From Glandiceps talaboti (lineage: Eukaryota > Hemichordata > Enteropneusta > Spengelidae), in assembly GCF_964340395.1 (NCBI RefSeq), contig NC_135551.1, forward strand, positions 23,945,003 through 24,009,002: a DNA stretch of 64,000 nt. The letters run 5' to 3'. Position numbers and translations under genes: made by a program. Of the stretch, positions 41,108 to 64,000 are shown piece by piece. A model generated the notes under the pieces. The model did no database searches. It was not told the DNA's origin and worked only from the letters and a program-made list of their open reading frames with translations. How positions within the stretch are numbered: position 1 is the stretch's first letter; every line of letters begins with the position of its first letter.

Positions 41108-41865
41108 TCGTGCAGTAGTGGCCCGGGTTTTCAACCCTAGTGACCCTCGATTTCAACCCTTGTGACTCGTATTTTCAACCCTAGTGACCCAGGTTTTCAA
41201 CCCTAGTGACCCAGGTTTTCATCCTTAGTGACCCAGATTTTCAACCCTAGTGGCCCTCTATTTGAACCCTAGAGACCCGTGTTTTGAACCCTAATGACCC
41301 AGGTTTTCCACCCTAGTGACCCGTGTTTTCAACCCTAGTGACCCGGGTTTTCAACCCTAGTGACCCTCTATTTGAACCCTAGAGACCTGTGTTTTCAACC
41401 CTAGTGACCCAGGTTTTCCACCCTAGTGACCCGGGTTTTCAACCCTAGTGACCCGGGTTTTCAACCCTAGTGACCCTCTATTTGAACCCTAGAGACCCGG
41501 GTTTTCAACCCGTGACCCGGGTTTTCAACCCTAGAGACCCGGGTTTTGAACCCTAGTGACCCGGGTTTTCAACCCTAGTGACCCTCTATTTGAACCCTAG
41601 AGACCCGGGTTTTCAACCCGTGACCCGGGTTTTCAACGCTAGTGGCCTGGGTTTTCAACCCTAGTGGCCCGGGTTTTCAACCCTAGTGACCCGGGTTTTC
41701 AACCCTAGTGACCCGGGTTTTCAACCCTAGTGACCCTCTATTTGAACCCTAGAGACCCGGGTTTTCAACCCTAGTGACCCAGGTTTTCAACCCTAGTGGC
41801 CCGGGTTTTCAACCCAAGTGGCCTGGGTTTTCAACACTAGTTACCCTGGTTTTCAACCCTACGTG
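41108..41865. repeat. Minisatellite, ~22-bp unit (aaccctagtgacccgggttttc)
   Basis: About 34 copies of aaccctagtgacccgggttt + tc, with variants (acccaggttttc, accctctatttg, agagacccgggttttc). A higher-order pattern repeats a block that includes tgaccctctatttgaaccct (41354, 41471, 41578, 41726). Each unit contains the half-palindrome gacccgggttt. Confidence 0.9.
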
Positions 41866-42204
41866 TTTGAATCGGAACACTAAGAAACTGATCTACTGAT
41901 CTAAACAAAATGAGTACTCGTATGTTCATATTTAGAAGAGAATGACTATCAAGACAAGGATTCTATACAAGACTAACTATTGTAACCATCAATGCAGACA
42001 TTGGCGACATACATGTATGTCACAGCAAATTCATATCATTTCTGTGAAGTAACCGCTGTGTTGTCGGTCAAGCGATTTAATTTCATAAACAAACTGTGAC
42101 ACTTAGCACAAAAACTAATCAGTTGATTGTGGCATTGATTGCTTATATTGTGTTGTCTTGTAAACAAATTTAATGAATCATTGAACAGATGGCGTTGTAT
42201 CAAA

Positions 42205-42460
42205 TAATCAATCAATTAATCAATCAATCTGAAAATTTATAGAGCGCATCTATCCAGTACGAAGTAAAGTTCAGAGGCGCTGTACAGTTAAATATTGAAA
42301 ACTTTCGCGAATAAGTATGTTTTAAGGTTCTTCCTGAAGGCATTAACTGTGGGTGTCTGTCAAAGCTCCAGTGGCAATTTGTTCCAAAAGATGTGGTGTG
42401 GCAAGTGAAAAAGCAAAGCCACCACAGAAATTAAGTCTGTAATTTAATAAACAGTAAATA
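42205..42460 (-). mobile_element. Interspersed repeat, unclassified
   Basis: A tetranucleotide-like run (atcaatcaattaatcaatca) is followed by agagcgcatctatcc, aggcgctgtacag and gtgtctgtcaaagctccagt with ggcaatttgttccaaaagatg. This arrangement resembles dispersed short repeats known in many marine invertebrates. No second copy is in this window. Confidence 0.35.
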
Positions 42461-42765
42461 TTTGTCCGATGACTGAAGTGGATGATAGAGACACTGCTCT
42501 TTTGATATGTAGACAATAATCACCTGTTTTATTTCACTCATGTCCAGTACAAAAGACATTAGCAGAAACTATTTTGTTTTTTAAAAAAAAAGAAGAATTT
42601 GACAAAACAGTAAAACTATAATTAAATCATTGTACGAGTCTATAGTAGATGAATCGAAACGTCACATTCCTTTCCAATTTATCATTGTGAAGTAACTATA
42701 TTGTACTGTCCTATTGATTCTTGGAATCATGAACAATATATTCTCCATTTTAAAACTGTTGAACG

Positions 42766-42960
42766 AACAACAGCCGACAGCTTCACACATACATGTACAA
42801 TGTAGTCTATATACGCAATATGAAAAGTATTGTGAAACTCGTCCATGATAACATGTAATAATTTTAACAACAACCGACAGCTTCACACATACATGTACAT
42901 GTGTAGTCTCTACACCTTGAATATGAAAACTGTTCCAAAACTCATCCATGATAACATGCA
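42766..42960 (+). repeat. Tandem duplication of ~100 bp
   Basis: acaaccgacagcttcacaca + tacatgtaca ... ctcgtccatgataacatg occurs twice (about 42766-42856 and 42868-42958), about 85% alike by eye. Confidence 0.75.
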
Positions 42961-43580
42961 TTTCCAATTTACCAACAATCACGAATGAAGTAGCTGTATG
43001 ATCACAAAGCAACTGTCCTTTTAAAAACTAGCTTATGGATAATCTTTTACAGAATTATCTCAACGATAGATCAAGAAAAACTAAGTTCCTCATATTAAAT
43101 TACAATTTGCAAAATACAAAATGCCTTATAGGAAAATTGCAATTGTCTTCTGGCATTTCAAGAACAGATGATTGCATAGTAGCGATTTCCTTGATTGCAG
43201 AAATTATGCCCCCAAATGTATTAACTTGCTGAAGGTCGTACCCCTTTTAACATGTGCACACCGAATTTATGCTTGATTCATCTTGTGAGAGCAATAATAG
43301 TCCAAATGTTGGATGTTTTGTAATTGGAATGAAAATTTGGAGACTGTCTAGCCTAATTTGTCTATAGAAACAACCTTCGTTCATGGTATCCACCCTTCAC
43401 AACATTCTGTTGGTGACGTGGGCCTACAGTGTACATGTGCATTGTCTTTACTCTCAGCACATACATGTACATGTAGATCAGAACTTTAATTCAAATTCGT
43501 CACAAATTCATCTTATGTCCCTTACTTCTATAAAGTCTAGCCAACCCATGCACATTTGTAATAGGGAGGGGTATATGTGG

Positions 43581-43940
43581 AGTCATGATGGGTGAATGGT
43601 TAGCGTGACCGGCTTGGAATCTACAGGTTGCAGGTTCGAGCCCTGTGGCTGCCTGCTGTTTGTTTCTGAGTGGCTAAAGTCATTGGGCAAGATTTGAACC
43701 ACGACTATGCTTCAGTCAACCCAGCTGTATAATTGGGGACCTGGTAGGATGTAGGTTGCAATGTGAAGGCTTTAATCCTATGCGCTGAAATGGCTGTAAT
43801 GGATTGTATGCTCCCCGTGGAGTTGAGGAAGACTAAAGGGCCGTTGTGCCGTTCTGATCCGAGCCAGGGGTAATAAATTGTAAAGCGCTTTGAGCACGGT
43901 GTAGGAAAGCGCTATATAAGAACCCAACATTATCATTATA
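43581..43940 (+). mobile_element. tRNA-derived SINE, well-preserved copy
   Basis: The head contains an A box-like tggttagcgtgaccgg (43597) and a B box ggttcgagccc (43632), the internal promoter of RNA polymerase III. The body is about 200 bp and the tail is tgtaaagcgctttgagcacg ... gaaagcgctatataagaac ending in (cattat). This tail type is widespread in animal SINEs mobilised by LINEs. A decayed copy lies at 9260-9585. Confidence 0.8.
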
Positions 43941-44683
43941 TATTTTTATAATATTTGACTTTTTTTTCATCTTTGTATATGCTTATTGACTTTTCTTTAA
44001 CAGATCACATAGGGGAAAAAATGTACAACAAAAGAAAAATATGACAATAAAAAAGTTTGGGAAAAGTAAAAAGGACTACCTCTCTATAAAATATACCACA
44101 GTAAAGATGGTATGAAAAATTGCAGTTAAAGTCAAAATACCGGTCATGTTTATGGAATTTTTCAGTTTGTTACAAAACACATTTCTCTATTTTATACTTT
44201 TCTTTCACCATATTCAAGAAGTAGGGTATGGTTGTAAACTTAAAAATAAAGTACTTTGCAAACTTGTGGAAAGCTATACATGTAACAAATTATTTTCATT
44301 CTTCCATTTACTAATGCCAACGTGGTCTTTAACCCCCACTGCTCAAACTGACTCAATCATAACCAAAAGTTGTTCGCGCAAATGAGTAAACCCCAGATGT
44401 TATAGTGATGTAAACAGTGTAAACAGTCTATAAGGACTGTCCTTAGCTGATAAATATACCACATTTGCACATTACTTAACTAACCCCCCAAAAAACCACT
44501 TAAGGCATTATGCCAATTACTGTGTGGGTGGTTTTGGTTGAATTTTAAATTTCATCTCATGCATCTCAGTGAGCAAAACTGAAAGAGATATCTGAAAGAT
44601 TCGATGAAGTTAAGCACTTACTAGACTACCCAGTACCAGTACTAATAATAGTAAAACTCAATTTGTTTGTTCACTTACATCTA

Positions 44684-45079
44684 CAGTGTTGCACTGCAGC
44701 CAGAGGTGGTTTTTGGGTCATTTGACACACATTTTTTTGACCAGACTCACAATTTTGGAAGTAACGGGTTCTAGATGACCCACACTAAAATTGTATGCAA
44801 ATATGTTTAGCAACATGACCATGCCTATAGGAACAGTCAAATGATCGTGTATATTGAATAGATAACAATAGGGTGGATAGGCAACTGCATAATCATTATT
44901 CAGCAAATATCTAGAATGGGTCAGCATGACTGGGTTAATATTTTGAAAACAACGTACAGTTGTTCTACAATGCCATTGGCGCTTTTTTGTAATGTCCCCC
45001 AAAAATGTATGATAACCCAGAAAAATGAAAGTCTCGGGACATTATGTCCCACTCTTTCAAAAGGCTGGCTGCAACACTG
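44684..45079 (+). mobile_element. hAT-type MITE, copy 1
   Basis: The ends are the inverted repeat cagtgttgca(ctgcag)ccaga / tggctgcaacactg, with 5-bp flanks atcta on both sides. A second copy lies inverted at 48719-49110. Shared internal landmarks are gggtcatttgacacac, gacccacactaaaattg and cccgagactttcatttttct (in complement). No ORF. Confidence 0.7.
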
Positions 45080-45866
45080 ATCTATAGACATACATGTAAT
45101 CTTTAGGATTATAATGCCTTGGCCTACGATGCCAACTGTGACTCTACCTAATCATATCAACTTTCCTTGCTAGGTACTAAAATACATTCTCAAAAATTGC
45201 ACACATTTTTGAGAGCTTGACTACGATAAACAAATATTGACAGTAGTTTGAGTAAAAGTGGCGATAACAGCAAATTCCGTGCCAAGTGACAAAAAAAAAA
45301 CTAAAATACATACTGAATTTTTAAAAAATGCACAGAATGTTTTGAGAGCTTGACTATTGAATATACAATAAACAAGTACATATTGATAGTACAAGTGCCA
45401 TGGTTAGTTACCATGGTAATGACCCCAGATGACCTATTGATAGTGTTTGAGTGTCTCGTAAAGTTGTAAAATGACAGACACTGCCATTAGAAGCAACTTT
45501 TTATCCTAAGTGTAGAATAATGGTGATAATGGTTTAGATTATTTTAAAGGTGAGACCTGTATAGAATGTTTTGATTGTAATTGATACTGAATCAATATTA
45601 ATTATTAATGTAAAAAAGACATGTACTGTGCAAGAATACAGAATAGTAAGGAAACCAGCATACACATTTATATATTGGGAGAGGTTTCTTTGAATTATTT
45701 TTAAAAATCACCTCGGCGGAGAGTTCATCAAACAACGAAGCAAACCTTGAGCATTTAGGCTGCAAATCAAAAGCAGAGCTTGTCAAGCTTAAATAATGCC
45801 TTCACAAATGTCAATAAAAAAATAAGGGTATCGAGTAAGTTTTATACAACTTGTTTACACAGAGAG

Positions 45867-45942
45867 GGATAACCAGAAAAGGATAACCAGAAAAGGATAA
45901 CCAGAAAAGGATAACCAGGGGGGGGGGGGGGGGGGGGGGGGG
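45867..45942 (+). repeat. Four 14-bp repeats then a 25-base G run
   Basis: ggataaccagaaaa is repeated, ending in ataaccag followed by 25 consecutive G (45918-45942). Such a G run would be prone to quadruplex formation and to assembly error. Confidence 0.85.
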
Positions 45943-47214
45943 AGGTGTAGCTAGTTTTAAAAGTAGTCGATCAAATGTGAAAAGTAGGCAGTAATATCTA
46001 GGAATGAGACTCATAAATCTGCCCAAATGACTGGTTGAAAGAAAGCATCTGTAAACAAATTCTTGAAAAAGTAGCAGACAAACATTGCGAAGTACATGTA
46101 GTCGGTTGATTTTGACGGCTACCGGTTCTCATCTACAGTACATCCCTGAAATTAACGCTGCTAAAATATCAGGGGACTCGTGTAGATATTATGTACAAGT
46201 ACATTGTACTTAACCCCCTCCAAAAATACTTCCAGAAATAACCATCATATGATTTACATCATACCTTGTATTTTCTATCAATTACCATGTTGTCATGGTA
46301 ACAACTGAAAGCCATAGAAAGACGTTTTTCTAATGTTTCACAGAGAGAACAAGAGAAAGGAAATGCTTGCAAAATGTTCCTATATATTTATTTTTAAAGG
46401 GAAATGCTGATAAAAAGTGGGTCACGTGAGTAGACTTTACTAGCTTAATTTAATTATAGAAAATGTTTTATATTATACAAATTATATGTAACAGCAATTC
46501 ATATGTAAATATGCAAATATCAACAACAAACATGGATTATTCACTTGTGTATTAGGCAGAAAAAAAATTGTGTTTCCAATAACCCAATCGCCTCTAGTTT
46601 AAGCCTCCGACTAGAAACATTTTTTTAAACATTTAAAACAAAAAGATAAGAAATACTTTGTCTTCATGCGTGTCGGTTTTCTTTCTTCAGCTACATGTAT
46701 GTCTGTATATTTCATCAGACTATGACAGAAGGGGTATTCTGACTGACATTTTGTTTATTTTTGGTCGAAGGAACGTTTTTCAAAAATAAAAATATTTAAT
46801 AAGATGTAATATACAATAAAATAAAATCCCAAGTACCCTCTTTTCTGAGGCCATGTTATGTGATACACATAATTATTATTTTTTTGCCTTTAATACCACC
46901 ATTGAAAGATATAGGGAATCTAAAGTTGTTGAAATGATACAAGTGAGTGATCAAACAACGTGATTCAGTTTGTAAATTGTATTTTCAGACAGAACAAGAT
47001 GGCTCTTTTATAATCTCAATAATGGATAACGTTGAACACATAAATCATAAAATATGTAGCAGGCACAAATGGATTTTTAGAATAATAATATCTCTAAAAG
47101 CTTGCTTGTTGATGAGTGATAAGATTGGCCATTCTGATATTATAATGTACTTCTTAGGATTTGAACCACAAGATGTCTTGCTTGATAAGAAACAACCTAG
47201 TAATTGAAGTGAAA
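45943..47214. other. Non-coding stretch, one unexplained ORF
   Basis: An 86-codon + strand ORF at 46947-47207 has no recognisable family feature and no splice context; it is probably chance. Nothing else seen. Confidence 0.35.
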
Positions 47215-47350
47215 ATCAGTCAGTCAGTTAATAAATCAGTCAATCAATCAGTCAATTAATCAATCAGTTAATCAATCAATCAGTCAATCAATCGATGAAT
47301 CAGTCACACAGTAATTCAGTCAATCAGCTAATCAGTCAACTAATCATAAC
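47215..47350. repeat. Degenerate (AATC/AGTC)n repeat
   Basis: About 135 bp of caatcagtcaatta-type tetranucleotides with many substitutions. Confidence 0.7.
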
Positions 47351-47394
47351 GACATATTTTTCTTTGTGTGGATGGCAAATAATACCTCCTAAAC

Positions 47395-47745
47395 TAGGAG
47401 CTGTGAATTTACATCATAGTTTGAATTTGTAGTTAGTTGTGGACAACAGGACAACCATCCTAAACAAAGAACTACAGATGTAGTTTTAATTTGTAGTTTG
47501 TAGACAACAGGACAAGATAGATTCCATCCTAAACTATGGATGTAGTTTTAATTTGTGGTGTGTAGTTTGTGTAGAACAGGACAGCATACTAGTAGATTCC
47601 ATCTAAGAACTATGGATGTAGTTTTAATTTGTAGTTTGTGGACAACAGGACAAGATAGATTCCATCCTAAACTAAGAACTATGGATATAGTTTTGATTTG
47701 TTGTTAGTTATGTAGAAAAGGACAGCATACATGTAGATTCCATAA
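47395..47745 (+). repeat. Diverged tandem repeat, ~75-bp unit, about four copies
   Basis: The phrase aactatggatgtagttttaa + tttgtagtttgtggacaaca + ggacaagatagattccatcc recurs at about 47410, 47470, 47535, 47610 and 47680. Confidence 0.65.
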
Positions 47746-48718
47746 TAAACTGAAAACTGTGTACATACATTGTACACGTACAAATGTAGTTGTGGACAAC
47801 AATACATTATAAATTCCAAGCTATGACTTCACATGTTGACTGTCACATGGTTATTCATAGTGACTAATCACTGAGTAAGCCATTTATATCTGATGTAGAA
47901 TGATTGACCACCAGTATTACTCAAAGTTAATACTGTGTACAGTTAGTATTTTTCAGTCTTTAAGTATTACAGTTTAATACACAACAATGCCTAGTGAGTA
48001 TCTTTTGTATTTTCTCATTTTATATTGAATTGGTACAAGTATAGACCCATTGTGTCTATCTCTGTCTATTAGCACAACTTAGTTGTTAGACGTTACTGTG
48101 TAATGTTGTCTTATTTTGGAAAGAAATATCAGTGATCCTCTTGTAATAATATAATACTAGTAATATGTGTTTTATTGTCATATATACATGTATAATATTA
48201 TACTGGTACATGTATAATGAAATGTGTATTGACTTTGCGTGCAGTGAAAAATTTACATATGTGATTGACTCAACATGTTACACAGTACAAGTTTAAGGAG
48301 GATTTCAAATACTAAGGTCAGTTGTAATCACCATGGATGCAGTGCACCCATTACTTAGTAATGTACTGCTTGTGAAAGCAAACCATTGTTGAATTCTGAC
48401 TCCAAAATTGATTTTTAGACGCCCGATTTAGAATCAAGACCCAATAGTACTGAACAACAACTACATGTAGCTGATGGAGAATGTTTTCAGGTTTTACACC
48501 GTCTCCTCTTTCTACTTCTTTATACTACGAAACCTCGACGAAAAATTTCCTTTACACTTGTCAATTGATGAGTATGTGGGGAATGATTAATATGAGACAA
48601 CATACACGAATCTTTCAGTCTTCCTACACCTATATTTTCTCTGTCTCCCTTTCACCCCTGAACTGCCTCAATCCTCATGGTCGCAGACCTTACGGTGACG
48701 CCCCTAACAACCATACAT

Positions 48719-49110
48719 CAGTGTTGCAGCCAGACTTTTGAAAGAGTAGGACATAGTGTCCCGAGACTTTCATTTTTCTGGGTCATCATAAATTTTTTTG
48801 GGACATAATAAAAAAAGCGCCAATTGCGTTGTAGTACAACTGTACAGTTTTTAAAAATATTTACCCACATGCTGATCAATGCTGGATATTTTCTGAATGA
48901 TTATGCAGTTGTCTATCCAACCCTGTTGTTATCCATGCAGTATACACAATCATTTGGCTGTTGCTATAGTATAGATGTGGTCATATTGCTAAACATATTT
49001 GCACACAATTTTAAGGTGGGTCATCTATGACCCATCACTTCCAAAATTGTGGGTCAGGTCCAAAAAATGTGTGTCAAATGACCCAAAAACCCCCTCTGGC
49101 TGCAACACTG
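48719..49110 (-). mobile_element. hAT-type MITE, copy 2
   Basis: Inverted copy of 44684-45079: starts cagtgttgcagccagacttt, ends ctggctgcaacactg. Flanked by tacat on both sides (48714-48718 and 49111-49115), a 5-bp target duplication. Confidence 0.75.
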
Positions 49111-49856
49111 TACATGTACCAATGACCGTGACATTTCCCCTCATCGGAAATACATGTAACAACTTTGGCCTGATGATACATTCTACTAATCAATTATTTT
49201 CCTATACGAATTCCTATATTTTTATATCTGATTTTTAACTAATTTCTGTTTTTTGTATAATGTGTGATAAATACTAATTCATTGTCCCATTTTTGTTTTT
49301 CTTTGCTGTTTTAAATTGTCAATGTATTTTTGAAGAATTTGTCCTTTGATAAATATAAATATGAATATGAATTATATAAATATGAAATGTGCATATTAAC
49401 AATTGTACCCAAGCATATGTACATTATATACATGGCTTAGACATATAAAGCCGATCAGGGAGCTCCAAACTTGTCAAAATCGCCACGGAAACAGTGGTAG
49501 GATAATGTCACCTGACTATTAACAAAACATTAACATACGTAGTGTGTATTTGCCGTAAACATTTGGAGAGAAATTTCTCTGCAAGGTCTAAGGTTGGACT
49601 AATCTTCGTTTATTCAACAAACACGTATATTTGTAGTGTTTACTGAAAATCTGTATAATATACAATCATGTAACTGTTAATGTACATGTAACAGAGCCTA
49701 AGTAGTGCAATTTGCAATAATAAGTACTTTTAACACAAGTTAGGGACAACTTGTCACAATTTTCCATTTAGATTATTTGAAAGCAGAGTGGCATTTGACC
49801 TGAAGTAATAGATTTTGATCGTTCTCTCTTTTTTCTACCGTGAAGAGCACATCAAG

Positions 49857-63308
<13,452 letters not shown>

Positions 63309-63665
63309 GTAAAAAAAATGAATCATATATGAGTTCTCTTCTTGTTCCAATTTTGATAGTTTTTTTGTTTTGTTTCAAACAAATCACTTGAATCCTTCAG
63401 TGTCTAACTGGATCTGACAGAATGATCCAAATTTACTGGAGGTGTTGAGTGACCAGAGGTGTGAAAAGGTTAGCTTTAATATATGTAAATTCAGGTGTGA
63501 AAGTACTTGTCAGTTTCTGTACATCCAGCTGTCCACCTTCTATGATGATGTCACTATATTGGTGGAATGTCATATTGTCCAACATTGGCATTAAGTGACA
63601 GATTGTTGATGTACATGTTGTATGTGGCTTCCAATAGTCTCGAGAAATGACCCATTGATGACATA

Positions 63666-63928
63666 CCACAGGGAACAGGACAAATAATCAGTTCTGTTCT
63701 CGTGATTTTCCGGATTTCTAATATTATTTTCTGTTTGTTCTTGAATTAGTAAGCTACTAATTAATGCAAAGCCGATAAACTCCGATAAGACATTGATATC
63801 AGGTAGGAAATAGAAAGAAAAAACAGTGAGAGGAAACAGTATTTAAAACTTTATTTGAAATATAAAGAAAATAATATTAGAAATCCGGAAAATCAAACAA
63901 AACTGATTATTTGTCCTGTTCCCTGTGG
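63666..63928. mobile_element. 263-bp foldback MITE at the window end
   Basis: Arms of about 70 bp: ccacagggaacaggacaaat + aatcagtt ... gattttccggatttctaata on the left, its complement at 63860-63928 on the right. Flanked by acata at 63661-63665 and 63929-63933. Confidence 0.75.
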
Positions 63929-64000
63929 ACATACTAATATACTCCTAACCATTGTGTTATGGTTGTGCATGTGCAGCAGCAGCATTTTCAATTTGTTCTA

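Noticed and set aside
46947-47207. 86-codon ORF, possible small protein
   Set aside because: No signal peptide, domain, splice site or codon pattern to support it; length is within chance for AT-rich DNA of this size.

Overview
The window is nuclear DNA of an animal that is probably a marine, non-vertebrate metazoan. It is AT-rich and intron-rich, with a tRNA-derived SINE, LINE fragments, many foldback/TIR elements and very long tetranucleotide microsatellites. The species cannot be fixed from sequence alone; an amphioxus, hemichordate or lophotrochozoan would all fit.

Four gene regions can be read with splice-level support. (1) At 12-27 kb lie three paralogous two-exon genes for small secreted proteins, one on + and two on -. 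Each has a signal-peptide exon, a phase-1 intron with the same donor, and a second exon coding five ~40-residue repeats, which suggests a five-bladed beta-propeller of the tachylectin/tectonin kind. (2) On -, 37.8-34.4 kb, is NDUFB4 (respiratory complex I accessory subunit), three exons, complete. (3) On +, 49.9 kb to beyond the window end, is an SCMH1/SCML2/Scm Polycomb-group gene. Nine coding exons give two MBT repeats and a SLED domain; the SAM domain must lie past the right edge. NDUFB4 and the likely 5' non-coding exons of SCMH1 are head-to-head around 37.8-38.15 kb, suggesting a shared promoter. (4) At 29.6-33.8 kb is a nested transposon. A 3.77 kb TIR element sits inside an older repeat and carries a 2A-like (DxExNPGP) leader ORF and a separate ORF resembling the C-terminal half of a herpes-tegument-like cysteine protease, on opposite strands.

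The rest is repeats. 0-2 kb: nested TIR element and a near-perfect 230-bp palindrome with a 10-bp target duplication. 3.7-8.2 kb: three tandem ~1.36 kb units with long (TA)n. The first unit holds an inverted pair of sequences that fit the type I hammerhead ribozyme. 8.4, 15.2, 17.7, 22.1 and 59.1 kb: composite ACAT/ACAG/ATAG tracts. 19.6-20.9 kb: two LINE 3' fragments. 23.6-24.5, 41.1-41.9 and 53.4-55.1 kb: minisatellites with units of 65, 22 and 50 bp. Several MITEs with readable target-site duplications lie between and inside the genes, including one of 1.67 kb only 17 bp from an SCMH1 splice donor.

All calls come from reading the sequence; no alignment or database search was run. Exon joins were checked by phase, and splice boundaries not supported by protein similarity are marked as inference.
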